DNA from: Verrucomicrobiia bacterium
GTDB taxonomy: Bacteria > Verrucomicrobiota > Verrucomicrobiia > Opitutales > Opitutaceae
Direction: 5' to 3'
Length of the DNA: 49,841 nt
NCBI GenBank assembly: GCA_011525695.1
Contig: WYBX01000055.1
Coordinates: 1-49,841 of the forward strand
Shown: one piece after another, positions 1 to 9,718 of the stretch
Position numbering within the stretch: position 1 is the stretch's first letter
Layout of the letters: each line of letters opens with the position of its first letter
Notes under the pieces: model-generated
The model's input: the letters and a program-made list of their open reading frames with translations, nothing else
What the model was told of the DNA's origin: nothing
Database searches by the model: none
Position numbers and translations under genes: made by a program

Positions 1-153
<153 letters not shown>

Positions 154-2013
154 TCAGATCAACGACACGCCCTTCGGTACGCGCACCACGGTGGTCCCGG
201 CAATCTTGTCGTGCCAGGACTGCCGTCCGTCATCGATCGCGATCCAGATGAAGCCGAGGCCGACCACGGCCAGGGAAAGGAAGCAGCCCAGCGCTCGGAC
301 GATGGCCGTCGTCCAGTCAACTTCGCGGTTGTCAAGCCGCACGACCTTCAGCCCGCAGATGATCCCGCCGATCGTGGTCCCCTTCATTTTCCACATCACG
401 GCACCGTATCCGGCCAGCACGGGCAGGAACGCCGACCCGGGAGACGACAGTATCCCCAGGATTATCCCCACGAGAATCACGTCCAGGAGCAGCGCACCGA
501 TCCGGATCATGAAGCCGGCACGCGGGAAGGTCGCGACGGAAATCACCGGCAGCGCCGGAGCGACAGGCAGGGTCGCGGCCGCAACGGGCGGCGCCCCGAA
601 GCCTGCACTCATTGCCGGGCCGGCGGCAGCCGCGGCAGCCGGCTCGGCTCCGCCCGTAACGAGCCCACTCGGCTCGGGCGCAGTGGCCGGGATCGCGCCG
701 GTGTCACCCGCCGGGGGCGGGATGGGTGGCGGGGCTGATGGCGCCGCCGCAGGCGGGCGGTCGCGATTCGCCATCAGCACCACGGTGTAAACCACCACGC
801 CCATTCCGATCCATCCCAGCAGCTTGAACAGCAGGAAGCCAAACACCGGAATCACATAGAGGAGCATCACGATCAGCCCGCCCAAAAGGACCGCTAGTGC
901 CACATGGCTGTATCCGCTGCCCGAGGTGCCAAGGATTCGGCGGCCAAGCCATGCCAGCATGACCGCTTTGCCGAACAACGCGGCAAAGAACAACGCGGCC
1001 ATGAAGAACGGGATTACCGCGATACCCACAACCGTGAACGCCAGCAGCACCGTCGCCACCGGCACCAGCACCACCGTCAGCAGCGCCGCGAGCACGGAAT
1101 AGCCGGGCCGTGTCTCGAGGGTTTCCGCGCACTTTTCCACGCCACGGCGGAAGAGCAGCGCCAGCAACACATAGAACACCAGAAATCCAAACGCGATCCA
1201 CCAGGCCCATCCAACCGCCGCACTGAACGCCAGCGGCCGCGCCTTGAGCACACATTCGCGGAAATAGGCCGCAAGCCAGTCGACATCGCCCAGCTTTCCG
1301 CCAAAGGCCACGTTCTGGACACCACGCCGCACGACCGCTGCCGGATCGCGGGTCAACGCACCACCGACGACAACCACTTCGCCGCCCACCTCCGCCTGCG
1401 GCCCCAGCTCGACATTTCCCATCACCGCCACCACGTCGCCACCAACCCGGCTGTTGATGTAAACGCTGCCCAATACCGCCACGGCTTCGCCGCCGACGGG
1501 GCCCGCGACATGCGTGCTGCCCAGAATCGAAACGACGGCCTCCTGCACCTCGCCCTCGACCCTGGCCGAGCCGACGATCGCGACGAGTTCACTGGCCGTC
1601 TCGCCTTCGCGAACAATGACATCCTGGCCGAACCCGACCCGCTCGCGGGCACCGCCTTCACTGCGCCGGCTGCCACGGCGCGGCGCGCTTGCCTTGGACT
1701 CGCGGGGAGTGGTCTCCTCGGGCTCAACACCGAGTTCGCGCAAGGGAGGCTCGGCTGCCTCCGTCGCCGGTTCGGCGGATGGTGCGGTGGAATCATCAGG
1801 CTCGGCGGCAACCGCTGGCGTGGATGCCTCATCGGTTGCCGTGGCAGGGTTGCGGCCGTCCGTTGACTCCACATTGGTTGAAGTCGCCTCCGCCGCGGCC
1901 GTCGCATTGGACGGTGGCTCCGAGGCCGGAGCCTGGGACCAGAGCGTCGGAGCCAGCCCGAGTGACCAGGCGGCCAGAAACGCGGTGAGAAAATGGCGGG
2001 ACATCGAGTTCAT
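154..2013 (-). CDS. Bactofilin-like / RDD-domain membrane protein
   Basis: 619 residues. The ATG at 2013 was chosen because it gives a signal peptide (MNSMSRHFLTAFLAAWSLGL) and overlaps the previous gene's stop by 4 bp (ATGA). A longer frame upstream only shadows the neighbouring gene. Order: signal peptide; Ala/Thr/Glu-rich low-complexity stretch; a polymer-forming, bactofilin-like beta repeat with phrases such as VVSILGSTHVAG and VVAVMGNVELG; several hydrophobic segments; a Pro/Ala-rich linker; and a C-terminal RDD domain (R near FMIRIGALLLDVIL, then D..D in WIAIDDGRQSWHDKIAGT). RDD domains are membrane modules, some linked to ion transport; bactofilins form filaments, usually in the cytoplasm. 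The presence of a signal peptide suggests the repeat lies outside the inner membrane here. It is third in an apparent operon after an ECF sigma factor and a small membrane protein, so it may be an envelope-stress target. Exact function is unknown. Confidence 0.8.
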   Translation of the reverse strand: MNSMSRHFLTAFLAAWSLGLAPTLWSQAPASEPPSNATAAAEATSTNVESTDGRNPATATDEASTPAVAAEPDDSTAPSAEPATEAAEPPLRELGVEPEETTPRESKASAPRRGSRRSEGGARERVGFGQDVIVREGETASELVAIVGSARVEGEVQEAVVSILGSTHVAGPVGGEAVAVLGSVYINSRVGGDVVAVMGNVELGPQAEVGGEVVVVGGALTRDPAAVVRRGVQNVAFGGKLGDVDWLAAYFRECVLKARPLAFSAAVGWAWWIAFGFLVFYVLLALLFRRGVEKCAETLETRPGYSVLAALLTVVLVPVATVLLAFTVVGIAVIPFFMAALFFAALFGKAVMLAWLGRRILGTSGSGYSHVALAVLLGGLIVMLLYVIPVFGFLLFKLLGWIGMGVVVYTVVLMANRDRPPAAAPSAPPPIPPPAGDTGAIPATAPEPSGLVTGGAEPAAAAAAGPAMSAGFGAPPVAAATLPVAPALPVISVATFPRAGFMIRIGALLLDVILVGIILGILSSPGSAFLPVLAGYGAVMWKMKGTTIGGIICGLKVVRLDNREVDWTTAIVRALGCFLSLAVVGLGFIWIAIDDGRQSWHDKIAGTTVVRVPKGVSLI

Positions 2014-2489
2014 GAGGTGAGTCGGCTGGGGTGGAGCGTCCGGTAGGCGGCGGCTCCCAGGCCAAAGAGCGCGAGGTACATCGACGCGAAAAAGGCCAGA
2101 CCGCCGTAAAGCCAAAGCGGCGGAATATTGCGGAATACTATTTCGAAGAAGCTGGTGACTGCCGTGAGCCGGGCGACGGCCGTCTCGACCCAGTCGATCC
2201 GCGCGGCAAACGCCTCGGCATATTGCACCGGATCGAAGCCAGCCATGGCCCAGACCGTGGCCATGATGAACAGCTTCACGATGCCGACGCAGACGACCAG
2301 GAACGCGGCGCGCGCTGCGACTGGCCAATGGGTGAAACTCTTGCGCCACCACGGCAGTGCCGCGCGACGCGCAATCTCCGCCAGGACCCGGCGTTCGAGC
2401 GATGGCGGAGCCGGCCGCGCCGGAAGCCCGCGGACGGTCTGCTGGATGAACCGTTCCAGTTTTTCGTGAGAATCAGGAGAGGGGGTCAT
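2010..2489 (-). CDS. Small membrane protein, putative anti-sigma factor
   Basis: 159 residues starting at ATG 2489, six bases after the sigma-factor stop codon and overlapping the next gene by ATGA. The N-terminal ~45 residues are soluble and charged (EKLERFIQQTVRGLPARPAPPSLE). Hydrophobic segments follow around residues 53-75 and 120-145. The position directly after an ECF sigma gene and the soluble-head/membrane-tail layout fit an anti-sigma factor, but there is no HxxxCxxC zinc motif. The role is inferred from context only. Confidence 0.7.
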   Translation of the reverse strand: MTPSPDSHEKLERFIQQTVRGLPARPAPPSLERRVLAEIARRAALPWWRKSFTHWPVAARAAFLVVCVGIVKLFIMATVWAMAGFDPVQYAEAFAARIDWVETAVARLTAVTSFFEIVFRNIPPLWLYGGLAFFASMYLALFGLGAAAYRTLHPSRLTS

Positions 2490-2495
2490 GGGGCA

Positions 2496-3101
2496 TCAAA
2501 GTTCGATTTTTTCATGGGTCGTCCCGCTGCGGCTGAGAATCTTTGCCAGCGCGGCGCGGGCCCGGAGGATGTCGGTCTTCACCTTGGCAAGGGAGATCCC
2601 GAGTTTAGCGGCGATTTCGTCGTACGGCATCTCCTCGAAATGGTAGAGCACCAGCGGAACGCGCTGGTGGCGTGGGAGCTGATCGAGCGCGCGATCGACC
2701 AAAGCGCGGCGGTCCTCCGCATCGATGCCCGAGAAAAATGTGTCCGGCGCGGCAAACTCCACCTGCGGGGCATCTCGATCATCCGCGCCCCCTTCACGTT
2801 TGAATTCGGAAAAGAACCGCCAGCGATTGCGGTACCGGGAGAGGTGGTTGAGCGAGAGGTTGGTGGCCACGGTCTTGAGCCAGCCGCCCGCGGTCGGGCT
2901 CGTGGCCAGGGTTTCATAGTTCTCGTAGGCCTTCAGAAACACTTCCTGCGAAATATCTTCCGCCTGCGCGTCATTCCCGGTGATCCGCGCCGCGGTCGAG
3001 AAAACCATGTCCTGGTAGTTGCGCATGAAAGTGGTGAAGTCTGCCGGGGGGATCAGCCCCGAGGGTGGTGTGTGCACTGGAGATTCATCGTTCGAAGGCA
3101 C
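2496..3101 (-). CDS. ECF-family RNA polymerase sigma factor
   Basis: About 201 residues. Region 2 is clear (YQDMVFSTAARITGNDAQAE, then DISQEVFLKAYENYETL, followed by GGWLKTVATNLSLNHLSRYR). Region 4 is also clear (ALDQLPRHQRVPLVLYHFEE, then MPYDEIAAKLGISLAKVKTD with its helix-turn-helix). The start is uncertain: a GTG at 3101 gives a normal N-terminus, an internal ATG lies at 3026, and the frame stays open upstream into the divergent putA gene, which is unlikely to be coding. It is first in a minus-strand operon with a putative membrane anti-sigma factor and a bactofilin/RDD protein, the usual arrangement for an envelope-stress sigma factor. The inducing signal cannot be read from sequence. 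Confidence 0.85.
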   Translation of the reverse strand: MPSNDESPVHTPPSGLIPPADFTTFMRNYQDMVFSTAARITGNDAQAEDISQEVFLKAYENYETLATSPTAGGWLKTVATNLSLNHLSRYRNRWRFFSEFKREGGADDRDAPQVEFAAPDTFFSGIDAEDRRALVDRALDQLPRHQRVPLVLYHFEEMPYDEIAAKLGISLAKVKTDILRARAALAKILSRSGTTHEKIEL

Positions 3102-3405
3102 AACACCGCTACCCGGCCGAAAGTTGCAGGCTTCGTTCTCCGGCCTTTCACCCCGTGAGTCCCGTTCGGCAAAAACCCGGATCGCCACCGCGCAGGCACG
3201 GCCAAGCTCGAGGATAAACGCGTGGGCAAGGGCCATCGGTCGGCCCCGTATTACCGTGGCTGCCAGCCGGAACGCAAGGCATGCGAGGCCGGTCCGGCCG
3301 CTTACCTGCGCAATTAGCGCGGGTTGAACCCGCCCGCCGGGCCCCACCGCCCTTGCCACCCCACCCCGGCCGGAGACACTGCGCGCAAAAGCCAATCCAA
3401 GCCCC

Positions 3406-6402
3406 ATGACCTCGTTTCTTGCCCCCGACCCGGCACTCGAACCGCGCATTCGCGAGATCGGCGAGCAATTGCTCGCTGCCATGGATGCCTCCCCGGTGCC
3501 CGGCATCTTTTCGAAGAAAGGCGCCTACGCACGCCTGATGGAGTGGTCGATGAAGGATCCCGCCTTCAAGACCCAGCTGTTCCGCTTCGTCGACGTCCTG
3601 CCGATGCTCAAGTCGAGCGGCGCCATCGTCCGGCATCTGCAGGAATATCTCGGCGACAAGGCCGTGGAGCTGAACCCCGCGATGAAGGCCGGGCTCGCCG
3701 CCTCCGGGATCGCCCCGGCACTGGTGGCCGGTCCTGTGAAAGCCAACATCGTCTCGATGGCCGCGCAGTTTGTCGCCGGCGAGACTCCGGCCGATCTCGT
3801 GAAACAGCTGCGGAAGAACGCCCGGCTCGGGTTCGCCACCACCATCGATCTCCTCGGGGAAACGGTCGTGAGCACCGCCGAGGCGGATGTCTTCTTGCAG
3901 CGCAATCTCGATGTGCTCGATACCGTCAGCACCGCCCTCGCCGGGGAGCCACCCGCCTTCAGCGACGTCGGCCCGCATGGCCCGTTGCCCCGGCTCAACC
4001 TCTCGATCAAGATCTCCGCCCTCACGCCCGACGTGCATCCCGCGGACCCGGAGCATTCGATCGCCGCGCTCCAGCAGCGGCTGCGGCCGATCCTGCGGCG
4101 GGCCGGCGAAGTGGGCGCGTTCGTCAATTTCGACATGGAGAGCTACCGGTTCAAGGATCTCACCCTCGCACTCTTCAAATCGATCTTCGAGGAACCGGAG
4201 TTCCAGGCCGGGCCGGCCTGCGGCATCGCGCTCCAGGCTTACCTGCGCGACAGCGAAACGGATCTCCGTGAATTGCTGGGCTGGGCGCGGGCGCGGCAAC
4301 GCCCCATCTCCGTCCGGCTCGTCAAGGGAGCCTACTGGGATTACGAGACCATCCTGGCGCGGCAGCGCGACTGGCCGGTGCCGGTCTGGTCACGGAAGCC
4401 GGAAACCGATGCGATGTTCGAGCTGCTCTCGCTGCGGCTGCTCGAAAACGCCGATCTGGTCACCCCCGCCTTCGCCTCGCACAACGTCCGCTCCTGCGCC
4501 TTCGCGATCGCCCAGGCCGAGCGGCTCCAGCTCGACCCCCGCGCCTACGAGTTCCAGGCGCTCTACGGGATGGCGGACGAGCTGAAGCAGGCGCTGCTGC
4601 AGCGCGGCCACCGGGTTCGGGAGTATTGCGCCATTGGCGAGCTCCTGCCGGGCATGGCCTACCTGGTCCGGCGGCTGCTCGAGAACACGAGCAACGAGGG
4701 CTTTCTCCGCCAGAAGCACCTGGGCGAGGCGACAAAGGACCAGCTCCTGGCCAACCCGATCACGCTGCTCGCGCGGGCCGGGACGCCGCCAACCGCAGCG
4801 CCGGCGGCGTATCCAGGTTTCAGGAACGCGCCGAACACCGACTATTCGCGGACCACCGCCCGGGCCGCCCAGCGGGCCGCGCTCGAGCGCTTTGCCGCCG
4901 CCCCGCCGCGGCGGGCGCCCCTGGTGATTGGCGGCAAGCGGATCGCGCCCGCCGAATTCGTTCCCTCGGTCAACCCCGCCCGGCCGGCCCAGGTCATCGG
5001 CCACTGGGCCCGCGGCACCCGCGAGCACGCGGACGCCGCTTTGGCTGCCGCCCGCGCGGCGTTTCCCGGCTGGCGGGCCACGCCGGCCCCCGCGCGCGCC
5101 GCCATCCTCGAACGCACCGCCGACCTCATGGCCGCACGCCGCATGGATCTTAATGCCCTGCTGATTCACGAGGCCGGCAAGCCCTGGGTCGAGGCCGACG
5201 CGGACATCAGCGAGGCCGTCGATTTCTGCCGGTTCTACGCCGCCGAGATGCGCCGCCTGGACCGCCCCGCGGTCACCCAGCCGGTCCCCGGAGAGCGCTG
5301 CGTCCAGCGGTGGACGCCACGCGGCGTCGGAGTGGTGATCGCCCCCTGGAATTTCCCGCTCGCGATCCTGTGCGGGCTCACCGTGGCGCCGGTCGTCGCC
5401 GGCAATACCGTGATCATGAAGCCGGCGGAGCAGACCTCGCTGATCGCCGCCGCCCTGATGGATCTGCTGGTCGAGGCCGGCCTCCCGCCCGGCGTGATCA
5501 ACCTGCTGACCGGATATGGCGAGGAGGTGGGAGCGCATCTCGTTGCCCATCCCCAGATCGACTTTGTCGCGTTCACCGGCTCGCGCGCCGTGGGTTTGAA
5601 GATCTGGGAGGCCGCCGGCCGGACCCACCCCGGCCAGGCCAACCTGAAAAAGGTCGTCTGCGAAATGGGCGGCAAGAATGCACTCATCATCGACAGCGAT
5701 GCCGACTTCGACGAGGCAATCCCGGCGACGCTCTACAGCGCCTTCGGCTTCTCCGGCCAGAAATGCTCAGCACTCTCGCGGCTGATCGTGCTGGAGGACA
5801 TCCATGACGAGTTCGTCGCCCGGCTGATCGCGGCCGCCGAATCCGTGCCGATCGGCGACCCGGCCGAACCCGGCACCATTGTGGGTCCGGTCATCGATGC
5901 GGAGGCACAGCGCAAGATCCTTGGCCTGATCGAGCAGGGAAAACGTGAGTCGGTGCTCGCCTGGCAGGCCGCGCTGCCCGCCGCGCTCACCGCCAGCGGC
6001 GGCCATTTCGTGCCCCCGACGATCTTCACCGGCGTCAGGCCCGATGCCGTGATTGCCCGTGAGGAAATCTTCGGCCCGGTCCTTGCCATCCTCAAGGCAC
6101 GCGATCTCGACCAAGCGCTGGCCATCGCCAATGCCAGCGAGTACGCGCTGACGGGGGGCTTGTTCTCCCGCAGCCCGCGGGCCCTCGAGCGGGCGGAGCA
6201 GGAACTCCTGGTCGGCAACCTCTACCTGAACCGCGGCATCACGGGCGCGATCGTGGAACGCCATCCCTTCGGCGGATTCAAGCTCAGCGGTGGCGGCACG
6301 AAAGCGGGCGGCCGGGGATACCTCGAAAACTTCCTCTTTCCCCGGGCCATCGCCGAAAATGTCCTCCGCCGCGGCTTCACGCCACCCGAAGCCGGAGAGT
6401 AG
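3406..6402 (+). CDS. putA: Bifunctional proline dehydrogenase / P5C dehydrogenase
   Basis: 998 residues. Oxidises proline to glutamate in two steps: FAD-dependent proline dehydrogenase, then NAD-dependent L-glutamate-gamma-semialdehyde dehydrogenase. The proline dehydrogenase barrel occupies roughly residues 130-450 (NFDMESYRFKDLTLALFKSI; RLVKGAYWDYE; ASHNVRS; the C-terminal YEFQALYGM and NTSNEGFLRQ). The aldehyde dehydrogenase occupies roughly 510-990, with the general-base Glu near 753 (CEMGGKNA) and the catalytic Cys near 787 (FSGQKCSA). The length is that of short PutA proteins lacking the N-terminal ribbon-helix-helix DNA-binding domain, so it should not self-regulate as E. coli PutA does. 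It is divergent from the sigma-factor operon. ATG 3406 gives a sensible N-terminus. Confidence 0.95.
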   Translation: MTSFLAPDPALEPRIREIGEQLLAAMDASPVPGIFSKKGAYARLMEWSMKDPAFKTQLFRFVDVLPMLKSSGAIVRHLQEYLGDKAVELNPAMKAGLAASGIAPALVAGPVKANIVSMAAQFVAGETPADLVKQLRKNARLGFATTIDLLGETVVSTAEADVFLQRNLDVLDTVSTALAGEPPAFSDVGPHGPLPRLNLSIKISALTPDVHPADPEHSIAALQQRLRPILRRAGEVGAFVNFDMESYRFKDLTLALFKSIFEEPEFQAGPACGIALQAYLRDSETDLRELLGWARARQRPISVRLVKGAYWDYETILARQRDWPVPVWSRKPETDAMFELLSLRLLENADLVTPAFASHNVRSCAFAIAQAERLQLDPRAYEFQALYGMADELKQALLQRGHRVREYCAIGELLPGMAYLVRRLLENTSNEGFLRQKHLGEATKDQLLANPITLLARAGTPPTAAPAAYPGFRNAPNTDYSRTTARAAQRAALERFAAAPPRRAPLVIGGKRIAPAEFVPSVNPARPAQVIGHWARGTREHADAALAAARAAFPGWRATPAPARAAILERTADLMAARRMDLNALLIHEAGKPWVEADADISEAVDFCRFYAAEMRRLDRPAVTQPVPGERCVQRWTPRGVGVVIAPWNFPLAILCGLTVAPVVAGNTVIMKPAEQTSLIAAALMDLLVEAGLPPGVINLLTGYGEEVGAHLVAHPQIDFVAFTGSRAVGLKIWEAAGRTHPGQANLKKVVCEMGGKNALIIDSDADFDEAIPATLYSAFGFSGQKCSALSRLIVLEDIHDEFVARLIAAAESVPIGDPAEPGTIVGPVIDAEAQRKILGLIEQGKRESVLAWQAALPAALTASGGHFVPPTIFTGVRPDAVIAREEIFGPVLAILKARDLDQALAIANASEYALTGGLFSRSPRALERAEQELLVGNLYLNRGITGAIVERHPFGGFKLSGGGTKAGGRGYLENFLFPRAIAENVLRRGFTPPEAGE

Positions 6403-6447
6403 CCGGAACGCTTGCAACCCTGCGCGGGCTTTCCGTGTCTCTGGGGC

Positions 6448-6930
6448 GTGGATTACCTCGTCTGGGCCCTCACGATTTCGCTCATGCTGCTGGGCCTGAT
6501 CGGCACGATCGTGCCGATCCTCCCCAGCACGCTCCTGATTCTGGGGGCCGTCCTCATTCACAAGCTCCTGCTCCCCGAGACGCTCACCTGGGCTGCCTTC
6601 GGCTGGATCACGTTCTTCTTCGTGGTCTCGGTCGTGGCCGACATCGGCTGCACCCTGCTCGGCACCCGGCTCTTCGGGGGCAGCAAATGGGGCATGGCCG
6701 GTGCCGGCGGCGGCGCGATGCTCGGCATGTTCTTTTCTCTTCCCGCACTGATCCTCGGGACCATCTTCGGTGCGATGGCCGCGGAGAAGTTCGCGGCCAG
6801 GCGCTCGCACCGTGAGACGCTCCGCGCCGGCGCCGGGGCCGCCTTCGGCTTCGTCCTCTCCACCATCGCCCGGCTCGGTTGCGCGATTGCCATGATCGCG
6901 CTGTTCTTCCTCGCCGCCAAATATGCCTAA
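6448..6930 (+). CDS. DUF456-like integral membrane protein
   Basis: About 160 residues, nearly all hydrophobic. Segments include VWALTISLMLLGLIGTIVPI, FGWITFFFVVSVVADIG, a glycine-rich GMAGAGGGAMLGMFFSLPAL, LGTIFGAMAAEKFAAR and a final FVLSTIARLGCAIAMIALFF. The LP motif after the first helix, the glycine-rich middle and the GxxxGE/AEKF-like region are those of the DUF456 family, whose function is unknown. Start: GTG 6448 gives a clean first helix; a TTG at 6412 would add 12 residues. It lies 45 bases after putA and may be cotranscribed. It converges on the histidine kinase gene with only nine bases between stops. Confidence 0.75.
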   Translation: MDYLVWALTISLMLLGLIGTIVPILPSTLLILGAVLIHKLLLPETLTWAAFGWITFFFVVSVVADIGCTLLGTRLFGGSKWGMAGAGGGAMLGMFFSLPALILGTIFGAMAAEKFAARRSHRETLRAGAGAAFGFVLSTIARLGCAIAMIALFFLAAKYA

Positions 6931-6939
6931 CGCAGGCTG

Positions 6940-9582
6940 TTAGCCCCTGCGGGTTGCGCGGTCGGCACGGTACCGGCGGAACGCCGCCTCCATGTCCGCA
7001 ATGCTCACCGGCTTCACCACGTAATCGTTGATCCCCGCCTGCCGCGCCGATTCACGTTGCGCCGGCCGGGCGTCCGCCGTCACCGCGACAATCCAGATCG
7101 TCTGCGCACGCGGCCCGGCCCGGCCGGAGCGCACTTCCGCCAGCACGCCCAGCCCGTCCATCTCCGGCATGTGGAGATCCAGCAGGACAAGGTCGAAGCT
7201 CTCGGCCCGGGCCGTCAGCTCCTCCACGGCCCGTCGCCCGTCGCCCACCACCGTCGCCACGCAACCCAGCGCCAACAGCACGCGCTCCATCAGCCGCTGG
7301 TTCATGACATTGTCCTCCACCACCAGCACGCGATAGCCGAAGTGCGTGAGCGCGGGCGGGATTGGCGCATGGGTGCGCGTATCCGCCAGCAGCGCAAACA
7401 GCGCGGCGTGGCGAACCGGCTTGTTGATCAGGGCATGAAAATGCGTCCGCAGCGCCAGCCGCAGCTCGCTCGGGAGCGTAACCGGAACGAGCCCCGCGAC
7501 CTTGGCCGGCCGCAATCCCGGCAGCGGCTCCGTCTGCGCCACCAGCTTCCGCGCCAGATCCTCGTCGACGTTGACCAGGGCCGCGTCCCATTCCAGCTCC
7601 GCCAGGTTCCCCGGCTCCCGCGCCTCGACCACGATCGCATGCCACCGCTGCAGCAGCTTGGCCAGCTCCGCCTGCAGCGCACCCGGCTGAATCACCAGCG
7701 CCACCCGCATCCCGTCGAGGTTGTAACCGTCGTGAACCGGCCGCGCAGCCACCTCCGCCGCGATCGTGAACGTGAACGTGGAACCCGCCCCTTCGCTGCT
7801 GGCAACCGTGATGTCGCCGTCCATCATCCGGACCAGATTCCGGCAGATGGCCAGCCCGAGACCGGTGCCGCCATACCGTCGGGTTGTGGTCTCATCGACC
7901 TGGGAGAACGGCTTGAACAAGCGCACATGCTGATCCGCCGGGATGCCAATGCCGGAGTCGCGGACGCTGAATTCCAGCACGCAGGTCTCGGCGGCCGGGG
8001 CTGTCCCCTCCGGCGCCTCCCGCTCCGGCCGGTTTTGGCCCGGCACGACCTTGATTGCTGCCGCCACCTGCCCCTGCTCCGTGAACTTGATCGCATTGCC
8101 AATCAGGTTCACCAGCACCTGCCGCAGCCGGCTGCCATCCACCAGGATGGCCGCCGGCACATCATCCGCCACCTGGTGCAGCAGCTCGATGTGCTTTTCC
8201 GCCGCTTTCCCCGCGAGCAGTTCGAGTGCCTCCTCCAGCGTGTCGCGCGGATCGTACGGCGCCAGCTCCAGCTTGAGCTTGCCGGACTCGATTCGCGCGA
8301 AATCGAGGATGTCGCCCGTGAGGTGAATCAGCGCCTCCGTGCTCATCCGGATGGTCTGGACATATTCGCGCTGCTCCGCCGTGAGCGAGGTCTCCATCAG
8401 CAGGCTGGTGAAACCCACGATGCCGTTGAGCGGCGTCCGGACCTCGTGGCTCATCGTCGCCAGGAACTGGCCCTTGGCCCGGTCGCCCGCCTCCGCCCGA
8501 TCCCGGGCCTCGCGGAGCTCCGCCTCCCGGCGCTTGGCCTCGGTCACGTCGTCGAAGACGGCGACGAAGCAGGCGAGCGAACTGTCCCGGTGCCGGACCG
8601 GTGTCACGACTCCGCGAACTGGATACGTGCTCCCGTCCTTCCGCCGGTGGCGCCATTCGCCCTCCCAGGTCCGGCCCGCGCGGATCGTCGCCACCAGGTC
8701 GCTGAACTCGTCGTGCCCGGGCTGGGCGACGTGGAATTCGCGCCACTGCCGCCCAATCAGCTCCCGCCGCCCGAAGCCCGTCTGCTGGCAGAGCCCGCGA
8801 TTGGCGAATTCGATCCGGTGGTTGAGGTCGATGATCAGGATCGCGGAATGGCTTTGCTCCATCGCCTCCGAGAGGTTCCGGATCACCTCCCGCTGCTCGC
8901 CCTGCCGGCGGCTGACGATCAGGGCGAGGAACGGCAGCCCGAGGATCACCCAGGCATAAAACGCCCCCTGCGCGCCCGCCTGCAGCAGCATCCGCCGCCA
9001 GTTGGCCGCGTCGACATCGAGCCCGAGGACTTCCCGCGGCGGCTCCGCCGCTCCCGGCACGAGCGGCCGGGTTGCCGCATAGGCCGTGACCCACGCGCCA
9101 AAATCATCCTCGAGCGGACCCTCCGTGGCGGGCTGGCCCGTGCGCAGAACCTCCTGCAGCCCGGGTGACTGCGGCGCCTGCGGATATTCGTCCCCCGGAA
9201 GCGACTCGTCCCCCGCGCCGGGCTCCGCGGAATCGCCCAGGAAGATTACCCCGCCCTCCGCCGTGCGGCGAAATACATAGACGAATCGAATCGTGGGGCG
9301 GATGGATTGCAGCCGCCGGAGCCGCTGCTTCAGTTCGGCATAGGCCGGTGTGCCCAGATCAGCGCGGCTGCCGGCGAGTTCCTCGAGTTCACGCGAGTTC
9401 AGCGCCAGGGCCGAGCGTTCGGCATCGGCCATCAGTTCGGCCAGCATCGCCGAACGCCTGGCCCGGGCTGACAGCCAGCCGCTTGCCAGCCCGGCCAGCA
9501 CGATGGCTGCCCAAACCCCGGCAACCATCAGCGTGCGGGTGCGATGATTCGACATGGTCGGCGAAGCGTGTTCGGCACTCAA
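6940..9582 (-). CDS. Hybrid sensor histidine kinase with receiver domain
   Basis: 880 residues. Order: first transmembrane helix ~17-37; an extracytoplasmic sensing region ~40-203; second helix ~206-225; PAS domain ~235-350 (IIDLNHRIEFANRG); HisKA with phospho-acceptor His near 379 (ATMSHEVRTPLNG); HATPase_c with N box (VNLIGNAIKFTEQG), G1 (DSGIGIP) and G2 (GGTGLGLAICR); a degenerate receiver-like region lacking the Asp/Lys set; and a full C-terminal receiver (VLVVEDN; phospho-acceptor Asp in VLLDLHMPEMDG). It should autophosphorylate on His and pass the phosphate internally to the receiver. No partner phosphotransfer protein or DNA-binding regulator is adjacent, so the output is unknown. It is transcribed convergently with the DUF456-like gene. 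Confidence 0.92.
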   Translation of the reverse strand: MSAEHASPTMSNHRTRTLMVAGVWAAIVLAGLASGWLSARARRSAMLAELMADAERSALALNSRELEELAGSRADLGTPAYAELKQRLRRLQSIRPTIRFVYVFRRTAEGGVIFLGDSAEPGAGDESLPGDEYPQAPQSPGLQEVLRTGQPATEGPLEDDFGAWVTAYAATRPLVPGAAEPPREVLGLDVDAANWRRMLLQAGAQGAFYAWVILGLPFLALIVSRRQGEQREVIRNLSEAMEQSHSAILIIDLNHRIEFANRGLCQQTGFGRRELIGRQWREFHVAQPGHDEFSDLVATIRAGRTWEGEWRHRRKDGSTYPVRGVVTPVRHRDSSLACFVAVFDDVTEAKRREAELREARDRAEAGDRAKGQFLATMSHEVRTPLNGIVGFTSLLMETSLTAEQREYVQTIRMSTEALIHLTGDILDFARIESGKLKLELAPYDPRDTLEEALELLAGKAAEKHIELLHQVADDVPAAILVDGSRLRQVLVNLIGNAIKFTEQGQVAAAIKVVPGQNRPEREAPEGTAPAAETCVLEFSVRDSGIGIPADQHVRLFKPFSQVDETTTRRYGGTGLGLAICRNLVRMMDGDITVASSEGAGSTFTFTIAAEVAARPVHDGYNLDGMRVALVIQPGALQAELAKLLQRWHAIVVEAREPGNLAELEWDAALVNVDEDLARKLVAQTEPLPGLRPAKVAGLVPVTLPSELRLALRTHFHALINKPVRHAALFALLADTRTHAPIPPALTHFGYRVLVVEDNVMNQRLMERVLLALGCVATVVGDGRRAVEELTARAESFDLVLLDLHMPEMDGLGVLAEVRSGRAGPRAQTIWIVAVTADARPAQRESARQAGINDYVVKPVSIADMEAAFRRYRADRATRRG

Positions 9583-9666
9583 CGGCTCACCACCCGTAGG
9601 TGCAATCCTGATTCACGCCGGATTGCCCGTCCTGCCCCCGCTGCCGGCGCGGCCGCCACGTGCCCA

Positions 9667-9699
9667 TAAAAAAGCCGCCGCGAGCGGACTCGCGGCGGC
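9667..9699 (-). terminator. Rho-independent terminator after the SWIB gene
   Basis: A perfect 11-bp stem, GCCGCCGCGAG (9674-9684) with CTCGCGGCGGC (9689-9699) and a four-base loop. On the minus strand it is followed by a run of T (A-run at 9668-9673). An A-run on the other side makes it potentially bidirectional. It lies 20 bases beyond the stop of the SWIB-domain gene. Confidence 0.85.
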
Positions 9700-9718
9700 C
9701 GGAAAAAACTGGCTGCGC

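Noticed and set aside
4390..5628. 412-codon minus-strand open frame inside putA
   Set aside because: It is antisense to the conserved dehydrogenase domains, with low-complexity Gly/Arg/Asp composition and no motif.
7057..9168. 703-codon plus-strand open frame opposite the histidine kinase
   Set aside because: It has composition typical of an antisense shadow in high-GC DNA, and the opposite strand has all kinase motifs in order.
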